Under the pieces are notes generated by a model. That model did not search any database. It was not told the origin of the DNA and saw only the letters and a list, made by a program, of their open reading frames with translations. From Mycobacterium sp. IS-1742 (GTDB lineage Bacteria; Actinomycetota; Actinomycetes; Mycobacteriales; Mycobacteriaceae): a stretch of DNA of 64,000 bases. The translations under genes and the position numbers were made by a program. The stretch lies in assembly GCF_001500125.1 (NCBI RefSeq), contig NZ_LQIV01000045.1, positions 62,001 to 126,000 on the forward strand, read 5' to 3'. Each line of letters starts with the position of its first letter. Position 1 is the stretch's first letter. Shown here piece by piece: positions 54,246 through 64,000 of this stretch.

Positions 54246-55587
54246 CTATTCGGGCTCCTCGTCGTTGTCGCGGTCGGTGAGGTAGCGGTGGGGGTGGAAG
54301 TGGTTGTTGATTCTCGGTTGGCCGGTGTCGAGGTGTTCGGGTGGGATCCAGTGGGTGCGGCCGTTGCCGGGGCGCACGGTGGTCCACCCGGTTCTCTCGA
54401 TGAGCAGGTTGGCGGGTTGGCAGGCCAGGGTTTGGGTGTCGATATCGGTGCGGCCGCCTTGGGCGAAGTCGTCGGTGTGGTGGGCTTCGGTCCAGTAGAA
54501 CGGCACGGTGCAGTGGGGGTGGGTGCAGCCCCGATCGCGGGCGAACAGGGCGAGGCGTTGGGCGGTGGTGGCGGTGCGTTTGGCGCGGCCGAGGTAAAGG
54601 ATTTCTTCGGTGTGGTCGTCGAACACCGCCAAGTAGTGCCGGGAGTGGGCGGCCAGGCGGATGAGGTCGCGCACCGGGAGGCGGTTGCCGCCGCCGGTGT
54701 GGGCCCAGCCGGCGGCGCGTTCGAGTTCGTTGAGGGTGGTGTTGGCGACGATGCCGGCGGGTGCGCCGGCGACCCGGCCGAGGGCACCGGAGGCGATGGC
54801 GTCGCCGAGGGCGCGGGTCAGGGCGTCGTGGTGGCGTTGGCCGGGGGTGCGGTCGTCGCGGCCGGTGACCGCGTCGTCGTGGGGCACGTTGTGGCCGGGG
54901 GCGGCGTACTTGGCGGCGATGACATCCCAGTAGGCGCGGGCTTCGGGGGTGAGCCAGCCTTCGATGCGGCTCATCCCGTCGGCCTGCTGACGGCCCACCC
55001 GGAGGTGGCGGCGGCGGCGCAGGGTCTGGTGGTCGGGTTCGGTGCCGTCCTGGTCGATGTACCCCAGCAGGGTGTCGGCGACCTGCTTGAACTGATCCGG
55101 ACGCAACTCGATCGCGTGGGTGACCAGATCGCGTTCGTAGTCGTCACGGCGCGCGGCTGACACCCACACCGGCAGCTTCCGGATGAAGTCCTGGATGACC
55201 CGCACATGCGCGACCCCGATCTCGCCACGGGCCACCGCGGCGGCGGTATGCGCCCAACTCGGTCTGCACGCGTTCCCCGTGAATCGTGTAGCGCGGGCCG
55301 AGTTGGGTGGCGTCGGTGATCCGGTTCCGGGCGTCGGTGGGGGTGATGCGGAGGTGGTTGGCCAACACCTCCCGGATCGAGGTGGCGCCGAGGGCGTGGG
55401 GGTCGGCGCCGATCAGGCGCGCGGTCAGGGCGTGGTCGACGGCGAGGTCGCGGCGGTGGCCGCGTTCGCGCATCTCGATGACCGTGAGTAGCTCGGCGAC
55501 GGTGAGAGTTTCCAGCGGCAGGGCGGCCAGGGCGTCGCGGGCGGCTTCGAACTCCGCGAACGCCGTGAGAACCGCTGCCCCATCCAT
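54246..55587 (-). pseudogene. DUF222/13E12-type HNH endonuclease gene broken by a +1 frameshift
   Basis: The N-terminal half (start ATG 55587, about 111 codons) and C-terminal half (frame ending 54246) are in different frames. Removing one G from the run at 55253-55255 restores QTELAHTAAAVARGEIG, good family sequence, and the span is 3n+1 nt. The intact product would be about 446 aa: DUF222 helical region, then an HNH region with CTHPHCTVPFYWTEAHHTDD and LACQPANLLIERTGW. It is either a real inactivation or a sequencing error. The whole coding region is otherwise open, arguing for a recent event. Preceded by a perfect SOS box. Confidence 0.82.
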
Positions 55588-55590
55588 GAC

Positions 55591-55606
55591 TCGAACACTA
55601 GTTCGA
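55591..55606. promoter_or_regulatory. LexA (SOS) box over the promoter of the HNH gene
   Basis: TCGAACACTAGTTCGA is an exact match to the mycobacterial SOS box TCGAAC-N4-GTTCGA. On the minus strand, TAGTGT (55600-55595) inside the box sits 7 nt before the ATG at 55587, so LexA would cover the -10 of a leaderless transcript. 13E12-family genes in M. tuberculosis are known DNA-damage genes. Confidence 0.85.
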
Positions 55607-55673
55607 GAGTCTGACAAATCACCGCCGCGATGTGACGGCTGAAACCAGTGTGGCGCAATGTGTTTCGAGCCTG

Positions 55674-55738
55674 CCGCGAGCGTGCGCACACTGCTGTGAC
55701 ATCGGCGGCGTGTCTTGTGCAAACACGCACGCTCGCGG
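55674..55738. repeat. Long inverted repeat with 13-bp perfect arms
   Basis: CCGCGAGCGTGCG (55674-55686) and CGCACGCTCGCGG (55726-55738) are exact reverse complements, 39 nt apart; the intervening DNA has further partial symmetry (CACACTG/..GTGCAAACACG). It lies between the HNH gene start and the DUF2252 gene end. It could be a terminator for DUF2252 or a dispersed palindromic element. GC-rich stem without a T-run. Confidence 0.65.
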
Positions 55739-55776
55739 TGAAAGGGGAGTGGAAAGGAGGAGGGGTGTACCCGGGT

Positions 55777-57096
55777 TCAGCGCTCGCTCGTCGAGGTGAC
55801 CCCCGGGATGCGTCCGTCGCGGAACGCGTCGACGAACAGCCGGTGGTCGTCGCGGACCTGCGCCCCGTACTCCAGGCCGAAGGTGACGATGTCGTCGACG
55901 AACTCGTCGGCGCGGTCGCCGATGACCGACACGATCGCCTCTTCCGTCTGGAACTGCACCAGCGACTGGTCACTGTCGCTGTCGCCGACGCAGTGCACCT
56001 TGGCCACCGCCCGGCCGAGCTGTTCGATCACCTCGCCCAGCTCGTCCGGCTCGGTCAGCTCATCCCACTCCAGATCCGCCTCGTAGGGCGACAACTCGCT
56101 GACCACGAAGCCCACGCCGTCGATGTCGGTGTAGCCGAGCAGCGGGTCGGCATGCGCCTGTAGGGCGCGCTGCGACACCGCGGTGCGGTGTCCGTGGTGC
56201 TCGAAGTAGTCGTGCACCTCGTGGTCGCCGACGACCCGGCTCGGGGCGGCGACGTTGCCCTGCTTCATCGACAGCACCGCGTCGTTGTCGAGCGCCTGAT
56301 TGAACCCCTCGATGAGGATCGTGTACGTCGGCAACCCGGCACTGCCGATACCGTGTCCGGTCTTGCCGACCACGTCCTTGATGTCATAGGCGATGCCGTG
56401 GAACCGTTTGGCTCCCGGGATCGTGGTGAGGTAGCGGTCGAAGGCGGCCTGCACCTTCTCGCGCTCGGCGTCGTCGAGCCGGCGCACCCCGCCGCCGTCG
56501 CGGAACGTGCGTTCCCAGTCGTCCACCTTCGTCATCCGGTCGAGCATCTCCGAGCGGGTGGACAGCAGCGCCGATCGCAGCGCCAACAGCACCGCGCCGC
56601 GGGCGGTCTCGAGGTTCAGCGAATACGACGAGTCGTCCTCGGACTGCAGGAACCATTGCACCTGCTCGAGATAGGCGCGCACGAACGTCTCGATCAACCT
56701 CGCGATCTCCCCGTCCGAGAGCGCCTTCTGCCAGCACATCAGGGCCACGCTCGCCGCGAACCGCTTCAGGTCCCACGTGAAGTGCCCGACATAGGCTTCG
56801 TCGAAGTCGTTGACGTCGAAGATCAGTTTCCCCGCACCGTCCATGTAGGTGCCGAAGTTCTCCGCGTGCAGATCGCCCTGGATCCAGACCCGGCTGGTGC
56901 GCTCGTCGGCCCACCGGTCCTCGGCGGCGGCGACGTCGGCATAGAACAGGCATGCGCTGCCGCGGTAGAACGCGAACGGTTCGGCCGCCATCTTGCGGAA
57001 CTTGGTGCGGAAGGCGTCCGGGTCGGCCTTCATCAGCTCTTCGAAGGCCTGCACCAGGCAGTCGACGATGGTCGACTGCCGCTCGTTGTCCGCCAT
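55777..57096 (-). CDS. DUF2252 family protein (kinase-like fold)
   Basis: 439 aa. Family features: FAFYRGSACLFYADVAA, VWIQGDLHAENFGTYMD (resembles the catalytic HxDxxxxN loop of aminoglycoside phosphotransferase-like kinases), LIFDVNDFDEAYVGHFTWDL (metal-binding D). Function unknown. ATG 57096 is preferred over the in-frame TTG at 57108. Divergent from comF (83 nt apart); not, as far as I recall, in the corresponding M. tuberculosis interval. Confidence 0.88.
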   Translation of the reverse strand: MADNERQSTIVDCLVQAFEELMKADPDAFRTKFRKMAAEPFAFYRGSACLFYADVAAAEDRWADERTSRVWIQGDLHAENFGTYMDGAGKLIFDVNDFDEAYVGHFTWDLKRFAASVALMCWQKALSDGEIARLIETFVRAYLEQVQWFLQSEDDSSYSLNLETARGAVLLALRSALLSTRSEMLDRMTKVDDWERTFRDGGGVRRLDDAEREKVQAAFDRYLTTIPGAKRFHGIAYDIKDVVGKTGHGIGSAGLPTYTILIEGFNQALDNDAVLSMKQGNVAAPSRVVGDHEVHDYFEHHGHRTAVSQRALQAHADPLLGYTDIDGVGFVVSELSPYEADLEWDELTEPDELGEVIEQLGRAVAKVHCVGDSDSDQSLVQFQTEEAIVSVIGDRADEFVDDIVTFGLEYGAQVRDDHRLFVDAFRDGRIPGVTSTSER

Positions 57097-57179
57097 GGGT
57101 CCATCCAACGCCGGATGTCGGATCGGCGCACCGGACTGGGCAGATCCGGACTGTCACACCCCGCGCCGACACTGCGGAC

Positions 57180-57794
57180 ATGCTCGACCTCGTGCTCCCG
57201 CTCGAATGCGGCGGCTGCGGCCGCCCGTCGACGCGGTGGTGTGGGCAGTGCGCCGCGGCGCTGACCGTCCGGGCCGACGAACCGCACCTGGTCGGCCCGC
57301 GCCTCGATCCGGGCGTTCCCGTGTTCTCGCTCGGCCGCTACGCCGGATCGCGGCGACGGGCGATCCTCGGCCTGAAGGAACGCGGCCGCGCCGATTTGAT
57401 CGCCCCGCTCGCCCACGCCCTGGGCGAGGGCCTGGCGCACCTGACCGAGTGGGGCATCCTCGACCGGCGCGCCACCCTCGTCCCCGCTCCCACGCGCCGG
57501 ATCGCGGCCCGGCGCCGCGGCGGCGACCCGGTGACCCGGATCGCGCGCGGCGCCTCGCCCCACGTCGTCCAGGCGCTGCGCTCCAGAGCGCTCACGCGGG
57601 ATTCGGTCGGCCTGTCGGTGCCGGACCGGCAGCGCAACGTCGCCGACCGGATCCGGCTCGTCCGGCCCGTCGACGGGCCCGTGGTGCTCGTCGACGACAT
57701 CGTCACCACCGGCGCCACCGCCTCGGAATCGGTCCGTGTGCTGCAAACGGCCGGCGCCTCGGTGTCCGCCGTACTCACCCTGGCCCACGCCTGA
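57180..57794 (+). CDS. ComF-like phosphoribosyltransferase-family protein (Rv3242c-like)
   Basis: 204 aa. An N-terminal zinc-finger-like LPLECGGCGRPSTRWCGQC (four Cys) is followed by a type I phosphoribosyltransferase domain with the PRPP loop VVLVDDIVTTGATASES. Role in DNA uptake is known for ComF in other bacteria; in mycobacteria unknown. ATG 57180 begins at the conserved LDLVLPLEC. Upstream of the hpf gene as in M. tuberculosis. Confidence 0.88.
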   Translation: MLDLVLPLECGGCGRPSTRWCGQCAAALTVRADEPHLVGPRLDPGVPVFSLGRYAGSRRRAILGLKERGRADLIAPLAHALGEGLAHLTEWGILDRRATLVPAPTRRIAARRRGGDPVTRIARGASPHVVQALRSRALTRDSVGLSVPDRQRNVADRIRLVRPVDGPVVLVDDIVTTGATASESVRVLQTAGASVSAVLTLAHA

Positions 57795-58089
57795 TCTTGG
57801 CGACGTCCGTCGCGGCCGCGTCAAACCACTGTGAAGAACTTGAAACAGTCTCGGGAACCACTGGCCGACCGGGTGAACAACGACTACCGTCGGCCTTAAC
57901 CACCCGTGAATTCACGGCCGGCGCTCAGAACGAAGCGCCACTTCGCCGCACAACGGTAGGAGGTGACAGTCGACACCTTGCGCCGGTGGGCTGCGGCAAT
58001 CTCGGAGAAGATGCAACTGCTCGGCGCGATCGTGACAACCCCCGGCACGCACCTCGCGTGCGACGCGACAGAGAAACGAGTTGCCAAGT
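57795..58089 (+). promoter_or_regulatory. Leader/promoter region of the hibernation factor gene
   Basis: 295 bp with no supported gene. It is less GC-rich near 57825-57915. A ribosome-binding-like AGGAGG (57959-57964) has no well-spaced start. A GGGAAC at 57854-57859 could be the -35 of a stress sigma factor (SigE/SigH type), but no matching CGTT lies at the right distance. A long 5' leader for hpf is likely. Confidence 0.4.
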
Positions 58090-58770
58090 ATGTCAACGCA
58101 TTCCACGGAAACTGACCGCACGATGGTGATCGAGGAGGAAGCGCCCGCGGAGGCGCCGAACGCCGAGGTCGTCGTCAAGGGCCGCAACGTCGAGATCCCC
58201 GATCACTACCGAACCTACGTCTCCGAGAAACTCACGCGCCTGGAACGGTTCGATCGCAGCATCTACCTCTTCGACGTCGAACTGGACCACGAGAAGAACC
58301 GCCGCCAGCGCAAGAACTGCCAGCACGTGGAGATCACCGCGCGCGGACGTGGTCCCGTGGTCCGCGGTGAGGCTTGCGCGGACAGCTTCTACGGCGCCTT
58401 CGAGGCGGCCGTGAGCAAACTCGAGAACCGGCTGCGCCGGAGCAAAGACCGTCGCAAGATCCACTACGGGGACAAGCGGCCGGTATCGGTCGCCGAGGCC
58501 ACCGCGGCGACCGCCGCGATCGAGGAGGAGGCGCCTGCGCCCGCCGAGGACACCGGCCTGCTCGACAACCTGACGCTCGACGATCACGAACCGGGGCGCA
58601 TCGTCCGCGTCAAGGAGCATCCCGCCACGCCGATGACCGTGGACGATGCGCTGTCGCAGATGGAACTCGTCGGTCACGACTTCTTCCTCTTCCATGACAA
58701 GGAGACCGACAAGGCCACGGTCGTGTACCGCAGGCACGCCTACGACTACGGGTTGATCCGGCTGGCCTGA
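58090..58770 (+). CDS. hpf: Long-form ribosome hibernation promoting factor
   Basis: 226 aa. The N-terminal HPF domain (about 25-130) has VVVKGRNVEIPDHYRTYV, RLERFDRSIYLFDVEL and SFYGAFEAAVSKLENRLRR; the C-terminal dimerisation domain (about 175-226) has RIVRVKEHPATPMTVDDAL and VYRRHAYDYGLIRL. It dimerises 70S ribosomes or protects the decoding site in stationary phase or zinc stress. Orthologue of Rv3241c/MSMEG_1878 (Mpy). Start ATG 58090. The extra acidic N-terminus (VIEEEAPAEAPNAE) is as in other mycobacteria. Confidence 0.92.
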   Translation: MSTHSTETDRTMVIEEEAPAEAPNAEVVVKGRNVEIPDHYRTYVSEKLTRLERFDRSIYLFDVELDHEKNRRQRKNCQHVEITARGRGPVVRGEACADSFYGAFEAAVSKLENRLRRSKDRRKIHYGDKRPVSVAEATAATAAIEEEAPAPAEDTGLLDNLTLDDHEPGRIVRVKEHPATPMTVDDALSQMELVGHDFFLFHDKETDKATVVYRRHAYDYGLIRLA

Positions 58771-58782
58771 CCCTCCTACGAC

Positions 58783-58812
58783 AGCCCCACGACGCCGCGC
58801 CGTCGTGGGGCT
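58783..58812 (+). terminator. Stem-loop terminator after hpf
   Basis: AGCCCCACGACG (58783-58794), loop CCGCGC, CGTCGTGGGGCT (58801-58812): 12 bp perfect, lengthened by ACGAC/GTCGT beyond a 1-nt bulge. It lies 13 nt after the hpf stop and before the secA1 promoter. No U-tract, as is common in mycobacteria. Confidence 0.75.
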
Positions 58813-58913
58813 CGTCGTGCTGACACGCATCGGGACGGCCACGAAGGCGGAGTTGCCAGCTCGGACCTCTACCATGGGACAGGTCTGATACCTCAACCCA
58901 CAGGGGAAAAAGC

Positions 58914-61766
<2,853 letters not shown>

Positions 61767-61767
61767 G

Positions 61768-62265
61768 TCAGCCGATCTGCAGCGCCACCAGCTGCCAGCG
61801 GCGGTCACCGACGATCTCCACGCGCGCGGCGATCGCGCGGACGCGGTCGCCGCGGGTGTAGGTCGCGCACACCTCCGCGGCCACCGGGCCCGCGCTGCGC
61901 AACCGCACGCGCCGCAGCCTGGCGGGCTGTCCGTGGCGCTCCCGGCACAGCGTGCCGACGGTGTCGAGAAGCGGCGGCGCGAGCAGCGGTTTGAGGTGCC
62001 CCACGGGCCTGCGGCGGTCGAGGACCTCGAGAACCCGGCGCAGCGCCACGTCGGCGAACACCGCTGCAGCGGGCGGCGGCACGGGTTCGGCCGCTCGTGG
62101 GGCCGGGCGCAACATGCGTGGGGTGTGCCGGTGCAGGGCCGCGGGCGACGGCGCCGGGCACGCCGCGGCCGCGCCGTCGGTGGGGGCGGGTTCGTAGTCG
62201 ACGACCGGTGCGGTGAACGACGGACGCTCGGCGTCGGCGGGTGATGACGGCGTTGACTGGGTCAC
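61768..62265 (-). CDS. Rv3235-family protein
   Basis: 165 aa. The first half is low-complexity Ala/Pro (VDYEPAPTDGAAAACPAPSP); the second, from about 85, is conserved: FADVALRRVLEVLDRRRPVGHLKPLL, RHGQPARLRRVRLRSAGP and RVRAIAARVEIVGDRRWQL (segments). A domain like this occurs in small actinobacterial proteins encoded next to secA. Function unknown. GTG 62265 has GGAG 8 nt upstream. Confidence 0.8.
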   Translation of the reverse strand: MTQSTPSSPADAERPSFTAPVVDYEPAPTDGAAAACPAPSPAALHRHTPRMLRPAPRAAEPVPPPAAAVFADVALRRVLEVLDRRRPVGHLKPLLAPPLLDTVGTLCRERHGQPARLRRVRLRSAGPVAAEVCATYTRGDRVRAIAARVEIVGDRRWQLVALQIG

Positions 62266-62436
62266 GGCACACTCCAGCTCGGCGGGGCGGGGACGACCGT
62301 CTGCTGGAGAGGAACAGACTCTCAGACATCGTCGCACGATTCGCGGCAGGTCCTGAGCACCCGTGATGCGGGTGCACAGACCGGGCCGCTACCGTGACGT
62401 GGACATTGCGGGATTCGACGAAAGGGGAGGCGTCGG

Positions 62437-63843
62437 ATGGTGACCCGACTGTCGGCGTCGGATGCGGAGTTCTTCCGGTTGGAGGACACCTCGACGCCGA
62501 TGTACGTCGGCACGCTGTCGATCCTGCGGAAACCGCGTAGCGGGCTGAGCTACGAGACCCTGCTGCACACCGTGGAGCAGCGGCTACCCCAGATCCCGCG
62601 GTACCGGCAGAAGGTCCGCGAAGTCACGATGGGCCTCGCGCGGCCGGTCTGGATCGACGACCGCGACTTCGACATCACCTACCACATCCGCCGCTCGGCG
62701 CTGCCGTCGCCGGGCAGCGATGCCCAGCTGCACGACCTGGTCGCCCGACTCGGCTCCCGGCCGCTCGACAAGACCCGGCCGCTGTGGGAGATGTACCTGG
62801 TCGAGGGGTTGGCGAAGAACCGCGTCGCGATTTACACCAAGACTCATCAGGCGCTGGTCAACGGGATGACCGCGCTCGAGATCGGCCATGTCGTCGCCGA
62901 CCGCACCCAGAAACCGCCCGACTTCGGTGAGGACATCTGGATCCCCGCGCGCGAGCCCAGCGACCGGGCGCTGCTGCTCGGGGCCGTCGGCGAGTGGATC
63001 ACCCGCCCCGCCGAACAACTCGCGGCGGTCCGGTCCGCGGTGACCGACCTCGCCAACACCGAACAGCTCGCCGCCGCCGGCCACCGCGTCGCCGACGTCG
63101 CCCGCACGTTCGCCCGCGGCACCGCACCCAGCAGCCCGTTGAACACCACCGTCTCCCGCAACCGGCGGTTCACGGTGGCCGGGCACCGTCTCGAGGACTA
63201 CCGCAGCGTGCGGGCGCGCTACGACTGCGACATCAACGACGTCGTCCTCGCCGTCGTCGCCGGCGCACTGCGGAACTGGCTGCTCTCGCGTGGGGAACCG
63301 GTCAGCCCGACCGCCACCGTGCGGGCGATGGCGCCGATGTCGGTGTACCCCGACGCCGACATCGACTCCTCGAGTCCGGGGCAGGCGATCAGCCAGGTCT
63401 CGCCGTTCCTGGTCGACCTGCCGGTGGGTGAGAGCAATGCGGTCGTGCGCCTGTCGCAGATCGCCCACGCCACCGAGTCACATCCGACCGCGCCCAGCCT
63501 GGTGGATGCCCGCACGATCGTCACCCTGTCCGGGTTCGCGCCGCCCACGTTGCACGCGATGGGCATCCGCGTCGCGACCACGTTCCCCGCCCGGCAGTTC
63601 AACCTGCTCATCACCAACGTGCCCGGCGCCCAGAAACAGATGTTCGTCGCGGGAACGAAGCTGCTGGAGACCTACGCCGTTCCGCCGCTGCTGCACAACC
63701 AGGTGCTTGCGCTCGGCGTCACCTCCTACAACGGCGAGCTGTACTTCGGCATCAACGCCGACCGCGACGCGATGAGCGACGTCGACGTCCTGCCCGGTCT
63801 GCTGTCGGAGTCGCTCGACGAACTCAAGGCTGCCGCTCGGTGA
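62437..63843 (+). CDS. WS/DGAT-like acyltransferase with altered active site (tgs3/Rv3233c-Rv3234c region)
   Basis: 468 aa, full-length wax-ester-synthase/diacylglycerol-acyltransferase fold. N-terminus RLSASDAEFFRLEDTSTPM, then PLDKTRPLWEMYLVEGL before the active site. The HHxxxDG motif reads HQALVNG (His137, Gln138, Asn142), so the second His and the Asp are replaced; catalysis of the usual kind is doubtful. The C-terminal domain has FNLLITNVPGAQKQMFVAG (PLW/NVPGP-like motif). In M. tuberculosis the same place holds two shorter genes, Rv3233c and Rv3234c; here the gene is whole. GGGGAGGCGTCGG precedes ATG 62437. Confidence 0.9.
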   Translation: MVTRLSASDAEFFRLEDTSTPMYVGTLSILRKPRSGLSYETLLHTVEQRLPQIPRYRQKVREVTMGLARPVWIDDRDFDITYHIRRSALPSPGSDAQLHDLVARLGSRPLDKTRPLWEMYLVEGLAKNRVAIYTKTHQALVNGMTALEIGHVVADRTQKPPDFGEDIWIPAREPSDRALLLGAVGEWITRPAEQLAAVRSAVTDLANTEQLAAAGHRVADVARTFARGTAPSSPLNTTVSRNRRFTVAGHRLEDYRSVRARYDCDINDVVLAVVAGALRNWLLSRGEPVSPTATVRAMAPMSVYPDADIDSSSPGQAISQVSPFLVDLPVGESNAVVRLSQIAHATESHPTAPSLVDARTIVTLSGFAPPTLHAMGIRVATTFPARQFNLLITNVPGAQKQMFVAGTKLLETYAVPPLLHNQVLALGVTSYNGELYFGINADRDAMSDVDVLPGLLSESLDELKAAAR

Positions 63844-63903
63844 CCGGATCGTGGCCGGCGGGGGATTGACGCGACAACGTCGGCAGGTTCTCATGGTCTG
63901 ACC

Positions 63904-64000
63904 ATGACGGTCAGCTCCGAGAAGGACAACGAAAAGCCCCGGCGGCACAACATCGACGCGATCAAGTCGCCCACCGACGAGGCGATCCCGCACCCCGTCC
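63904..64000 (+). CDS. N-terminal fragment of an unidentified protein
   Basis: An open frame from ATG 63904 to the window edge gives 32 residues (MTVSSEKDNEKPRRHNIDAI, then KSPTDEAIPHPV). It is polar and Lys/Glu-rich, with no recognisable domain. By synteny the next gene could be the polyphosphate kinase ppk2 (Rv3232c), whose relatives often have charged N-terminal extensions, but the visible part cannot show this. Confidence 0.5.
   Translation, partial: MTVSSEKDNEKPRRHNIDAIKSPTDEAIPHPV

Noticed and set aside
57963-58113. Small frame starting GTG 57963 before hpf
   Set aside because: The AGGAGG overlaps the GTG itself, so spacing is wrong, and the frame runs into the hpf start out of phase; no conserved product recognised.

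Overview
The window is about 70% GC and comes from a mycobacterium, most likely a fast-growing Mycolicibacterium-type species. The proteins and their order match the M. tuberculosis stretch Rv3277 to Rv3234c (a comparison made from memory): GtrA, purK, purE, fadE25, Rv3268, lcp1, rmlD, wbbL, manB/C, fbiB, fbiA, whiB2, Rv3259, Rv3258, pmm, manA, Rv3254, Rv3253, alkB-rubA-rubB-TetR, sahH, tmk, mtrA-mtrB-lpqB, comF, the long hibernation factor, secA1, the Rv3235 family and the tgs3 region. Many genes appear leaderless: a TANNNT box lies 6-8 nt before a GTG or ATG.

Layout. (1) 1-3441: partial GtrA gene, divergent purK-purE, fadE25. (2) 3451-21702: an 18-kb accessory block between fadE25 and the Rv3268/lcp1 pair. 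It encodes a nearly complete Wzx/Wzy-type exopolysaccharide pathway: an initiating phospho-sugar transferase, an FAD enzyme, five glycosyltransferases (GT2, GT87, GT4 types), a flippase, a Wzz-like co-polymerase with a degenerate kinase domain, a polymerase, a beta-helix protein, a polysaccharide deacetylase, a DMT-type membrane protein and UDP-GlcNAc 2-epimerase. birA sits in the middle of it. (3) 21847-27017: Rv3268-like protein, Lcp1, rhamnose and GDP-mannose genes for the arabinogalactan linker and mannosylated lipids. (4) 26999-29906: F420 genes fbiA-fbiB plus a Nudix hydrolase. (5) 30213-35417: whiB2 and the phosphomannomutase/manA operon. (6) 35414-42216: an FAD monooxygenase, an amino-acid permease, the alkane hydroxylase operon with its TetR regulator, and sahH. 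(7) 42301-49383: accessory genes: a secreted lipase, an ANTAR-GAF protein behind a SigF-like promoter, and a four-gene type VII secretion cassette (two WXG100 proteins, a CpnT-like channel/toxin protein with a different C-terminal domain, and a candidate immunity protein). (8) 49420-64000: tmk, mtrAB-lpqB, a frameshifted 13E12-type HNH gene under a perfect SOS box, DUF2252, comF, hpf, secA1, an Rv3235-family protein, a WS/DGAT-like protein with an altered active site, and the start of one more gene.

How the genes work together. Much of the window builds the cell envelope: mannose and rhamnose precursor supply (manA, pmm, manB/C, rmlD), linker rhamnosylation (wbbL), arabinogalactan ligation (lcp1), the accessory exopolysaccharide, export (secA1), and envelope-linked signalling (mtrAB-lpqB). 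The best candidates for something little described are the CpnT-like toxin cassette with its swapped toxin tip (44587-47893) and the exopolysaccharide island (3451-21367).
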